From Bacillus tequilensis KCTC 13622 (GTDB taxonomy: Bacteria > Bacillota > Bacilli > Bacillales > Bacillaceae), in contig NZ_AYTO01000009.1 of NCBI RefSeq assembly GCF_000507145.1, forward strand, positions 87,822-151,821: 64,000 bases of DNA, in the 5' to 3' direction. Every line of letters begins with the position of its first letter. The stretch's first letter is position 1. The translations under genes were made by a program, and so were the position numbers. The notes under the pieces are model-generated. The model saw only the letters and a program-made list of their open reading frames with translations, did no database searches and was not told the origin of the DNA. This document shows positions 49,431 to 57,259 of the stretch, piece by piece.

Positions 49431-50576
49431 GTGACAGGTGTCATATCTTCTTCTTCCGTCGGAGAAAAGATTAACGAATGGTATATGTACATACGCCGAT
49501 TCAGCATACCCGATGCAGAATATTTGCGAAGAGAAATCAAACAAGAGCTGGATCAAATGGAAGAAGACCAAGATCTTCATTTGTACTATTCACTGATGGA
49601 ATTCCGGCACAACCTGATGCTTGAGTATCTTGAACCACTGGAAAAAATGCGGATTGAGGAACAGCCGAGATTATCTGACCTGCTGCTTGAGATTGATAAA
49701 AAACAGGCTCGTTTAACTGGAGTCCTTGATTATTACTTTAATTTTTTCAGAGGAATGTACGAATTGGATCAGCGGGAATACCTGTCGGCTATCAAATTTT
49801 TTAAAAAAGCCGAAAGCAAGTTGATATTCGTGAAGGATCGGATAGAAAAGGCTGAGTTTTTCTTTAAGATGTCTGAATCTTATTACTATATGAAACAAAC
49901 GTATTTTTCAATGGACTATGCACGGCAGGCGTATGAAATATACAAAGAACATGAAGCGTATAATATAAGATTGCTTCAGTGTCACTCTTTATTTGCTACC
50001 AATTTCTTAGACCTGAAACAATATGAGGATGCCATCTCACATTTTAAAAAAGCTTACTCTATGGCGGAAGCTGAGAATCAGCCCCAATTGATGGGGAGAA
50101 CTTTGTACAACATCGGGCTTTGCAAAAACAGCCAAAGCCAATATGAGGATGCCGTAGCATATTTCAAAAGAGCAATAGCTGTTTTTGAGGAATCTAATAT
50201 TCTTCCTTCCCTGCCCCAAGCCTATTTTTTAATTACACAAATACATTATAAATTAGGAAAAATGGATAAAGCACACGCATATCATAGTAAGGGAACGGCT
50301 TATTCTCAAAAGGCCGGAGATTCAATCTATTTATCGGAGTTTGAATTTTTGAAATCTTTATACTTATCAGGCCCTGATGAAGAAGCAATTCAAAGGTTCT
50401 TTGATTTCCTCGAAAGTAAAATGCTGTATGCCGATCTTGAGGATTTCGCTCTCGATGTGGCAAAATATTATCATGAACGTGAAAATTTTCAAAAAGCTTC
50501 TGCTTATTTCCTGAAGGTGGAACAAGTAAGGCAACTTATTCAAGGAGGAGTGAGATTGTATGAAATTGAAGTCTAA
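49431..50576 (+). CDS. rapF: Response regulator aspartate phosphatase/inhibitor RapF
   Basis: RapF binds the DNA-binding domain of ComA and stops it activating quorum-sensing genes; the PhrF pentapeptide relieves this. The 381-residue protein has the N-terminal 3-helix bundle (EWYMYIRRFSIPDAEYLRREI) and seven tetratricopeptide-like repeats (for example LKQYEDAISHFKKAYSMAEAE and SQYEDAVAYFKRAIAVFEES). It starts at a GTG after GAAGGGAGGG. The upstream TTGCGG at 49348-49353 is a ComA-box half site. It overlaps phrF by 17 bases. Confidence 0.96.
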   Translation: MTGVISSSSVGEKINEWYMYIRRFSIPDAEYLRREIKQELDQMEEDQDLHLYYSLMEFRHNLMLEYLEPLEKMRIEEQPRLSDLLLEIDKKQARLTGVLDYYFNFFRGMYELDQREYLSAIKFFKKAESKLIFVKDRIEKAEFFFKMSESYYYMKQTYFSMDYARQAYEIYKEHEAYNIRLLQCHSLFATNFLDLKQYEDAISHFKKAYSMAEAENQPQLMGRTLYNIGLCKNSQSQYEDAVAYFKRAIAVFEESNILPSLPQAYFLITQIHYKLGKMDKAHAYHSKGTAYSQKAGDSIYLSEFEFLKSLYLSGPDEEAIQRFFDFLESKMLYADLEDFALDVAKYYHERENFQKASAYFLKVEQVRQLIQGGVRLYEIEV

Positions 50577-50679
50577 ACTGTTACTCTCTTGTCTGGCCCT
50601 AAGCACTGTTTTCATCGCAACGAATATTGCAAATGCACCTGCACACCAAATTGAAGTTGCACAGCGAGGAATGATTTAA
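50560..50679 (+). CDS. phrF: PhrF quorum-sensing peptide precursor
   Basis: A 39-residue exported precursor: a signal-like start (KLKSKLLLSCLALSTVFIATNIANA) and a C terminus ending QRGMI. This pentapeptide is the mature signal that enters the cell through Opp and inhibits RapF. It overlaps the end of rapF by 17 bases, with CAAGGAGG as the ribosome-binding site. The signal pentapeptide matches the 168 pherotype. Confidence 0.95.
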   Translation: MKLKSKLLLSCLALSTVFIATNIANAPAHQIEVAQRGMI

Positions 50680-50693
50680 CCGCATAAAAATAT

Positions 50694-50731
50694 AAAAAGG
50701 GAACTGTTATTTCATTAACAGTTCCCTTTTT
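50694..50731 (+). terminator. Terminator downstream of rapF-phrF
   Basis: AAAAAGGGAACTGTT / AACAGTTCCCTTTTT with an eight-base loop closes the rapF-phrF transcript and separates it from the low-GC island. Confidence 0.92.
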
Positions 50732-50917
50732 ATATGTATATACGTACTTGTAAACTCATTAATTTACTCCTCTAATCTATATCAGAAGACTAACAGGTAT
50801 AAAAATATGAATTTTTTCCTATAATTTCATTTACTTTCCCTGTATTATACATTATTATATATAGGACTTAAGTTATTTAAATCTTCAATTGAAGAATACT
50901 CGGAGGAATAATAACAA

Positions 50918-51394
50918 ATGAAATTTAAAGTTAAAAAACATATAAGTAAACTGTTTATAATATTTGGACTTGCTGTTTCCTCTTTTGGAGTCACAAGTGC
51001 TGTGCATGCCGCTGCCAATATTTCTGATTCAACTGTCCATTTTACTTTTAGACAATGGTCTCCTTATGATTATACAACTGCACGCAGAAAACAGAACAAT
51101 AGCTCTATGTATATGAAAGTAATAAGCTCTGACAAGAATAACAGTTTTGATGTTTGGACTGAAGCAGATGCTAACGTCCACTCTAAAGGACGAAACTGGA
51201 AAAACGTATCAGGAGACAAACATGAAGGAGAAGTAAAGCCAGGAAACACTTATTTATTTGTGAACACAGCAGTTGAAAGTTATGGTAAAAATGTTCCCGT
51301 TCGATTTGGGGGATGGAGCTTTGAGTATAATTCGTACAAAACAAATTGGAGTCCTGACAGTAAAAAACCAAAAGGCAAATACATAGAATATTAA
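50918..51394 (+). CDS. Secreted small protein, DUF2712-like
   Basis: A 158-residue protein with a clear signal peptide: KFKVKKHISK, a hydrophobic core (LFIIFGLAVSSFGVTSA) and VHA-AAN as the likely cleavage site near residue 32. The mature part of about 126 residues has alternating aromatic and polar residues suggesting a small beta-sandwich (FTFRQWSPYDYTTARRKQNNSSMYMKV, VPVRFGGWSFEYNSYKTNW). The pattern resembles the DUF2712 family of secreted Bacillus proteins found next to ABC transporters, but this is my pattern match only. No Cys is present, so it is not a thioether peptide. A terminator follows. Confidence 0.7.
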   Translation: MKFKVKKHISKLFIIFGLAVSSFGVTSAVHAAANISDSTVHFTFRQWSPYDYTTARRKQNNSSMYMKVISSDKNNSFDVWTEADANVHSKGRNWKNVSGDKHEGEVKPGNTYLFVNTAVESYGKNVPVRFGGWSFEYNSYKTNWSPDSKKPKGKYIEY

Positions 51395-51416
51395 TGTTTG
51401 TGCCTTTATAATTTTT

Positions 51417-51449
51417 AAGCGGTTTTACGATAAGTAAAACCGCTTTTTT
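51417..51449 (+). terminator. Terminator downstream of the secreted protein gene
   Basis: AAGCGGTTTTAC / GTAAAACCGCTT with a five-base loop and T run. It isolates the secreted-protein gene from the transporter genes. Confidence 0.9.
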
Positions 51450-51474
51450 AAAGTTTATATTTCCCTTAAATTCA

Positions 51475-51502
51475 TTGTGTTGAGTTATAAATGTGGTAAT
51501 AT
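51475..51502 (+). promoter_or_regulatory. Candidate promoter of the ABC-system operon
   Basis: TTGTGT (51475-51480), 16 bases, then TAATAT (51497-51502), placed after the terminator and about 45 bases before the first permease start. AT-rich surroundings make this uncertain. Confidence 0.4.
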
Positions 51503-51547
51503 ATGAAATTGATTATCTTATTCATTTTATTAACAGGAGGTAGACAC

Positions 51548-52336
51548 ATGGCCAATTTCTTTATATACAGGCTTTTAAAAAGCAAGTCACTATATTTTTC
51601 ACTTTTAATTAGCACTCTCATAGTGCTATACCAGTACTTAAGTATTGCGGTGTTTAATAATAATTCAAATCTGCCTTACGAAGTTCACAAATCACCTTTT
51701 TTATCGAATATACTACAGGGTAATACTGTTATTCCTTCGATAATATGGTTGATGATACTTCCTATTTTGGCTACCTTGCCAATTGCAAGTCTATATAGAT
51801 TTGATGTGAATTCTGGATATTTTATAAACACTATAATAAAAACAACTAAAAGAAAATACTTTAACACACTTATCGTGTTTAATTTCTTATGCTCTTTTTT
51901 GATCATTATAATTCCTTTAAGTATTAATTTATATTTATTTATGATGACTTATCCATCCATTAAACCTGATGGAATCATAAATTACATGCAAAATGTAGTT
52001 TCTAATGGTAGTGACCTTGCCAATATTTATTATGAACATCCACTGCTCTATACGTTAATCCTAATTCTTATAAATGGATTATACGGTGCTATCTTATCAA
52101 CAATAGGGCTATCTTTTTCTTTTTTCATTAAGAAAACTTATTTTGTATATATTATACCTTTTGTTGTGAACTTAATCGGCATTACTATCTTGAATCCTGA
52201 TTATAATCCTCAAAGATATATTATTAACAAAAACGGTTTTTTTAATTTAGGAATATTTTCTTTATTAAACTTAGCATTAATTATATTAGGACTTTTAATA
52301 TTTTTATGGGGTAAAAAGCGCCGTGTTTTATTATAA
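51548..52336 (+). CDS. Putative ABC-transporter membrane subunit 1
   Basis: A 262-residue membrane protein with about six transmembrane helices (near residues 12-35, 58-80, 97-123, 155-185, 192-215 and 228-252) in the ABC-2 permease style. The ATG at 51548 is preceded by AGGAGGT. It overlaps the next gene by 14 bases. The codon bias and strong AT content differ from the flanking core genes. Substrate unknown; no homologue recognised by name. Confidence 0.75.
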   Translation: MANFFIYRLLKSKSLYFSLLISTLIVLYQYLSIAVFNNNSNLPYEVHKSPFLSNILQGNTVIPSIIWLMILPILATLPIASLYRFDVNSGYFINTIIKTTKRKYFNTLIVFNFLCSFLIIIIPLSINLYLFMMTYPSIKPDGIINYMQNVVSNGSDLANIYYEHPLLYTLILILINGLYGAILSTIGLSFSFFIKKTYFVYIIPFVVNLIGITILNPDYNPQRYIINKNGFFNLGIFSLLNLALIILGLLIFLWGKKRRVLL

Positions 52337-52997
52337 TCTTTTAAAACAAAAATTCGTTAGTAAATATTTTGGATTTTCTATCCTTTTTTCTATCAATGCA
52401 ATAATGATATTTATATTTTTTAAGAGAGCAATAAAGACACAAAGTGATCATATCATCGATCAAATCTTTACATATCAGCACCTTGTATTATTGATAGCTC
52501 CATTAATTGTAGTATTCACTCTATTAGTGTCTTCCGATTATTTCATGGATCATGCTGTGATTCGGCTGAATAATTCATTTAAGATAGTAGGGTACTATTT
52601 CCTTAAAAGCATTTCTTTTTCAGCTATACTAGGCATTATTGTTATGGCAGAAATCTATATATTGTGCTTTACATATAATATCGATAATAATTTGTTAACT
52701 GTTAGTAATTTTTCAACTCATGTATTCGCCTATATATTTATTGCTTTTTTGACATCTTTTTTAATCCTTTTAACAAATCAAATATTAGTTGTAATAATAG
52801 AATTAGTTTTATTTTTATTTGATTATCTAGAATGTAATGGCCTTCTCTTCTTAAATGGATTTTTATTAGATTTTGATGTTTTAAAGGATCTATTGGTATT
52901 CAGAGTAGGGCTGATGTTTATTTTGTTCGGAGTATGTATTCAAATAGTTAAAAAACAAGATTATTTGAAGCCTAACGACCAGAAAGGAACGTACTGA
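52323..52997 (+). CDS. Putative ABC-transporter membrane subunit 2
   Basis: A 224-residue very hydrophobic protein, starting at GTG 52323, with about six predicted transmembrane helices (for example FSILFSINAIMIFIFF, LVLLIAPLIVVFTLLV and LMFILFGVCIQIV). It belongs to the same operon: its start overlaps the first permease and its stop overlaps the start of the third by one base (TGATG). No enzymatic motif seen. It may pair with the other two permeases around the ATPase. Confidence 0.72.
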   Translation: MFYYNLLKQKFVSKYFGFSILFSINAIMIFIFFKRAIKTQSDHIIDQIFTYQHLVLLIAPLIVVFTLLVSSDYFMDHAVIRLNNSFKIVGYYFLKSISFSAILGIIVMAEIYILCFTYNIDNNLLTVSNFSTHVFAYIFIAFLTSFLILLTNQILVVIIELVLFLFDYLECNGLLFLNGFLLDFDVLKDLLVFRVGLMFILFGVCIQIVKKQDYLKPNDQKGTY

Positions 52998-53812
52998 TGC
53001 ATTCTATTTTTCATTTATTAAAAAGGGATATTATGATGAGGCTGCATGATTGTAAAGCAACTTTTCTTTTTATAAGTTTGGCAGCTTTGCTAATCTATTT
53101 TGTGTCTTTTTGGAATAGTTATAAATCTGGCCAACTAGACCAGCACCATATTTTAAATAATTATATGAATGTCTTTCATTCACTAAACTTTTTTGAATTA
53201 CATGAGCTTTATTCACAACATAAATTTTCAATTCCCTTTACGTGGATTTGCTTTCAGGTATTCCCTTTACTTATTATTGGGCATTTTTCATATAATGATT
53301 TTCAAAAATCAGGAACTTTATTAATACCTAAATTAAACAATAAAATAGCTTTTTGGTTGAGCAAGATGTTTTCCTTATGTTTTTTTTGCCTGATAATCTG
53401 GATTGTCTGGTTTTCATTCTATTTCATTTTCTTTCTAATATTCAAAGGCACAATAGTAATTGGAGAAATCAAACCTGTTCTTGCTTTAATGTTAATTCAA
53501 TTTTTAGTGACAGTTGTTTATACTCTAGTTTTTGAAACATTAACGTATTTCTTTTCGTTTATTATTTCATTAGTTATTTCAATTGTATATCTCATCATAT
53601 CCATATTTGTTCAAACAAAATTCTTTTTTACTTCGTTAGCTATACCAGGCAGATGGTATTTCGCCGATCATTCACCAATAAATATGATGTATTCTAATGG
53701 CTCTGCCATTCACTTTCCAATATTTATTGGTGTAATTACTTTATTTTGCACCTTATGCTGTTTTATAGGATTACTTCTCATCAAAAAAATAGACATTTTA
53801 GGAGATTATTAA
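52997..53812 (+). CDS. Putative ABC-transporter membrane subunit 3
   Basis: A 271-residue membrane protein with about six helices. It begins IFHLLKRDIMMRLHDCKATFLFISLAALLIYFVSF, a typical amphipathic start before TM1 of ABC-2 permeases. A large outside loop (residues 40-85) with SGQLDQHHILNNYMN follows. It is third of three permease-like genes in the operon; its stop is two bases before the ATPase start. Confidence 0.73.
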   Translation: MHSIFHLLKRDIMMRLHDCKATFLFISLAALLIYFVSFWNSYKSGQLDQHHILNNYMNVFHSLNFFELHELYSQHKFSIPFTWICFQVFPLLIIGHFSYNDFQKSGTLLIPKLNNKIAFWLSKMFSLCFFCLIIWIVWFSFYFIFFLIFKGTIVIGEIKPVLALMLIQFLVTVVYTLVFETLTYFFSFIISLVISIVYLIISIFVQTKFFFTSLAIPGRWYFADHSPINMMYSNGSAIHFPIFIGVITLFCTLCCFIGLLLIKKIDILGDY

Positions 53813-53814
53813 TT

Positions 53815-54462
53815 ATGACTGCATTTATAGAATGTACAAATGTTTATAAGAAGTTAAAAGGAAATCTTGTACTTAATGATATTAATTTAACTATCAAAAA
53901 AAATGAGTTTGTAGTATTAAAAGGACATAACGGCTCTGGAAAAACAATGATTTTAAGAGCAATCGCAGGGCTTTTAAAATTAACCAAAGGGCAAATTACT
54001 GTCAACAATCTCGTTATAGGAAAAGATACAGATTTTTCTAGAAATACTGGGATATTAATTGAATACCCCAGTTTTATACCTGTCTACACCGGTTATCAAA
54101 ACTTGAAATTCTTAGCTTCAATTAATAAGAAAGTTTCAGACCAAGAGATCCGAAAAATGATTGAGCAAGTAGGATTAGATCCTGAAGACAAACGTAAGGT
54201 AAAACGTTATTCCTTAGGAATGAAGCAACGGTTAGGACTGGCACAAGCACTAATGGAGTCTCCATCACTGCTGCTTTTAGATGAACCGACTAACGCACTG
54301 GACAAAAAAGGAATTCAGCTAATCACTGATTTATTGAAAAAAGAAAAAGAAAAGGGAACTACAATAGTCGTTGCAAGTCATGATGAAATTCTGACTGAAA
54401 ACAATATTGTAGACAGAGTTATACACATAAGCAACGGTAGACTGGGTGAGGATAATGAATAA
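53815..54462 (+). CDS. ABC transporter ATPase of the island
   Basis: A 215-residue ATPase with Walker A GHNGSGKTM, signature YSLGMKQRLG, Walker B SLLLLDEPTNAL and the H-loop ASHDE. It energises the three preceding permeases. The start is the ATG at 53815 after TTTAGGAG; the frame upstream to 53746 overlaps the previous gene. ATPases of this short type usually serve peptide or antibiotic export and immunity. Confidence 0.88.
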   Translation: MTAFIECTNVYKKLKGNLVLNDINLTIKKNEFVVLKGHNGSGKTMILRAIAGLLKLTKGQITVNNLVIGKDTDFSRNTGILIEYPSFIPVYTGYQNLKFLASINKKVSDQEIRKMIEQVGLDPEDKRKVKRYSLGMKQRLGLAQALMESPSLLLLDEPTNALDKKGIQLITDLLKKEKEKGTTIVVASHDEILTENNIVDRVIHISNGRLGEDNE

Positions 54463-55018
54463 ACGAGCAATATTGTTAATAACCATTTTTTTAATTATAG
54501 TTGCTGGCAGTAGTTTTCGTTATTATAAACTGAATAATCATAATGATAATTACTCTCCTCATATCACAAACATTCCGAAAAACCGTATGATCGATACGGG
54601 TGCCGGGATTACTTATCATGTTCTCAAACCATTAAAACCAATTGAATTTATGGATGAGGACCTTAATATGAGAAGATTGTTATACATTTTGCCGCTGGAT
54701 ATAACAAATACATCAAAGCACGAAATAACGCTGGAACAGCTCTCGCCTGATGGAATGAAATATCTTTTTTTTGGTGGCTTTGATCACTACTATAATTTAA
54801 TGACATATAATTTAGATCTTCCAGAAAAGTATCAATTCAATACTTCAATTCCTGCTGGGAAAACTGTACGAGGCTATGTCGGTTTGAAAATGACAAAAGG
54901 TAAAGACGTAAACTTTAATTATAAAAATTTTGATCCCATAACTTCTAAATTATGTGTTTATTATTCCTTGATAAACAAATCAAATAAAAGGATAACATAT
55001 AAATTCCCACTTAATTAA
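54455..55018 (+). CDS. Membrane-anchored protein with extracytoplasmic domain
   Basis: A 187-residue protein, last in the island operon. One N-terminal transmembrane helix (RAILLITIFLIIVAGSSF) is followed by a 160-residue outside domain of beta-strand character (YILPLDITNTSKHEITLEQLSPDG, IPAGKTVRGYVGLKM), similar in outline to DUF4352-like immunoglobulin-fold proteins. It overlaps the ATPase stop (ATGAATAA). It could be an immunity or substrate-binding partner; the domain is not one I can name with certainty. Confidence 0.65.
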   Translation: MNKRAILLITIFLIIVAGSSFRYYKLNNHNDNYSPHITNIPKNRMIDTGAGITYHVLKPLKPIEFMDEDLNMRRLLYILPLDITNTSKHEITLEQLSPDGMKYLFFGGFDHYYNLMTYNLDLPEKYQFNTSIPAGKTVRGYVGLKMTKGKDVNFNYKNFDPITSKLCVYYSLINKSNKRITYKFPLN

Positions 55019-55027
55019 TCTTGTCAT

Positions 55028-55063
55028 CCAATTCAGGAAATCAATTCATATTTCCTGAATTGG
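55028..55063 (+). terminator. Terminator downstream of the island operon
   Basis: CCAATTCAGGAAAT (55028-55041) pairs perfectly with ATTTCCTGAATTGG (55050-55063), followed by ATTAGATTTTTAT. The rest of the interval to 55250 holds no recognisable gene. Confidence 0.85.
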
Positions 55064-55251
55064 ATTAGATTTTTATATTGTCTTCCTCCTCTCCTGAAAA
55101 GTCAAATTACGGAATTAAATATCTTTCAATTTAATTTTCATCCATATTGATATGATGATTGCCAACACTGCTTCAATGATTTTTATTGAAATCATAATAA
55201 TTCAAAAACCTCTTATTTCCTCAATATCCCACGTTTAAAAAAATAAAACAA

Positions 55252-55289
55252 GCCCGTATTGAAAGACTTATATCAGTCAACACGGGCCT
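55252..55289 (-). terminator. Terminator downstream of speE-speB
   Basis: GCCCGT / ACGGGC, extended by TTGA / TCAA with single mismatches, lies directly after speB. A weak T run follows on the minus strand. Confidence 0.65.
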
Positions 55290-55295
55290 ACTTTC

Positions 55296-56168
55296 TTATT
55301 TCACAAACCCAAGCAGCATCTCACGGATGATTTTGCTGGCTGTGTTTGCCGTTTGTTCTGAGTGGTCGTACACCGGTGCGACTTCCACTAAGTCGGCGCC
55401 CTTTACGTTTACCTCAGAGCGTGCGATTTCATGGACGGATGCAAGCAGTTCTTTAGATGTGATGCCGCCGGCGTCAACCGTTCCTGTTCCCGGTGCGTGT
55501 GCAGGGTCTAAGACGTCAATGTCGATTGTGACATAAACTGGACGGCCTGCCAGCTTCGGAAGGACTTCCTTCAGCGGTTCAAGCACTTCAAATTTTGAGA
55601 TGTGCATGCCGTTTTCCTTCGCCCATTCAAACTCTTCCTTCATGCCGGAACGGATTCCGAATGAATATACATTTTGCGGTCCGATTAATTCTGCCGCTTT
55701 GCGGATCGGCGTGGAGTGAGAAAGCGGCTCTCCCTCATAATCAACACGAAGATCTGTATGTGCGTCAAAATGGATAATCGCAAGGTCTGGATATTTCTTG
55801 TACATCGCTTTTATGACAGGCCAGGACACAAGATGCTCTCCGCCCATGCCCATTGGGAATTTCCCTTTTTCTAAAATGCTGTCCACGTATTCTTCAATCA
55901 TATCAAGGCTTCTTTGCGGATTGCCGAACGGCAGCGGAATGTCTCCGGCGTCAAAGAAGTTCAGATCGGCCAGATCACGGTCTAAGTACGGGCTGTACTC
56001 CTCAAGGCCGATTGACACCTCGCGAATTCTGTTTGGGCCAAAGCGTGAGCCCGGGCGATAGCTGACCGTCCAGTCCATCGGCATGCCGTAAAGGATGGCG
56101 TCCGCCTCTTCCCACTCGGGCCGGCTCGCGATAAATACTTTTCCTGAATAAGCTTCATCAAATCTCAT
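55296..56168 (-). CDS. speB: Agmatinase
   Basis: SpeB hydrolyses agmatine to putrescine and urea with a binuclear manganese centre. The 290-residue ureohydrolase shows GGEHLVSWPV, HFDAHTDLRV and VTIDIDVLDPAHAPGTGT, providing the metal-binding His and Asp residues. It follows speE in the same operon, so agmatine-derived putrescine feeds spermidine synthesis. Confidence 0.96.
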   Translation of the reverse strand: MRFDEAYSGKVFIASRPEWEEADAILYGMPMDWTVSYRPGSRFGPNRIREVSIGLEEYSPYLDRDLADLNFFDAGDIPLPFGNPQRSLDMIEEYVDSILEKGKFPMGMGGEHLVSWPVIKAMYKKYPDLAIIHFDAHTDLRVDYEGEPLSHSTPIRKAAELIGPQNVYSFGIRSGMKEEFEWAKENGMHISKFEVLEPLKEVLPKLAGRPVYVTIDIDVLDPAHAPGTGTVDAGGITSKELLASVHEIARSEVNVKGADLVEVAPVYDHSEQTANTASKIIREMLLGFVK

Positions 56169-56228
56169 CTATAATACCCTCGCTTTCCTGTAAAAAAGCG
56201 CAAGATTCGCTCCTGCGCTATATCGTCA

Positions 56229-57059
56229 TTATTTAATCAGGTCACTCACAAATTTCGGCAGAACAAATGCCGCTTTATGAATGTCTTTTGTGTAATATTT
56301 TGTCTCAATATCGAAGAAACGGCTGTCTTCCACTGCAAGCGGATCATATTTTTTCGAACCGATTGTAAACGTCCACAAACCGCTTGGATATGTCGGAATG
56401 TTCGCCGTATACAGCTTCGTAATCGGGAAGATTTCCTTCACATCGCGCTGTACATTTGTGATTAATTCAGGCGTAAACCATGGGTTGTCCGTCTGAGCGA
56501 CGAAAATGCCGTCTTCTTTCAGCGCCTTCGCGATTCCTGCGTAAAATCCTTTTGTAAACAGGTTTACAGCCGGTCCGACTGGTTCAGTTGAATCAACCAT
56601 AATCACGTCGTATTGATTTTCAGATTTCGCAATGTGCATAAATCCGTCATCCACCTGCACGTCAACGCGCGGGTCATCCAATTTGCCTGCGATTGAAGGA
56701 AGGAATTTTTTAGAGTATTCGATAACCTTGCCATCAATATCAACAAGCGTCGCTTTTTTCACGCTCGGATGCTTCAGAATTTCTCTGATGACGCCGCCGT
56801 CACCGCCGCCGACCACAAGCACGTGCTCTGGATTCGGGTGCGTGAATAATGGGACATGCGCCACCATTTCGTGATAAACAAATTCGTCTTTTTCAGATGT
56901 CATAACCATGCCATCCAAAAACAGCATGTTGCCGAACTCTTCTGTTTCTACCATTTCTAAATGCTGAAACTCCGTTTGTTCTGTATGTAACGTTTTATTA
57001 ACCTTCAATGTAATGCCAAAGTTTTTTGTTTGCTTCTCTGTGTACCAAAGTTCGCTCAA
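56229..57059 (-). CDS. speE: Spermidine synthase
   Basis: SpeE transfers an aminopropyl group from decarboxylated S-adenosylmethionine to putrescine. The 276-residue Rossmann-fold protein has [29 protein letters not shown] and the [12 protein letters not shown] motif with the catalytic Asp, plus the gatekeeping [11 protein letters not shown] segment. It is upstream of speB on the same strand. Confidence 0.96.
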   Translation of the reverse strand: MSELWYTEKQTKNFGITLKVNKTLHTEQTEFQHLEMVETEEFGNMLFLDGMVMTSEKDEFVYHEMVAHVPLFTHPNPEHVLVVGGGDGGVIREILKHPSVKKATLVDIDGKVIEYSKKFLPSIAGKLDDPRVDVQVDDGFMHIAKSENQYDVIMVDSTEPVGPAVNLFTKGFYAGIAKALKEDGIFVAQTDNPWFTPELITNVQRDVKEIFPITKLYTANIPTYPSGLWTFTIGSKKYDPLAVEDSRFFDIETKYYTKDIHKAAFVLPKFVSDLIK

Positions 57060-57259
57060 TTGTCATCTCCCTTTCAAGGCTGTATTCATTTATTGTAAGC
57101 GTCTTATCAGCTTTTATTCCCGGTTGAAATCTCATTTTCACCTAAGGAAAAAGTATAGAGGATGGCGGGGAAAAAGTAAAGATGCGTCCTGTTTTGCGAT
57201 GTTTAAAAACGATCTTTTTTTCTCATAATAGTAGAAACATAAAAAAGGGGGAACCCGTT

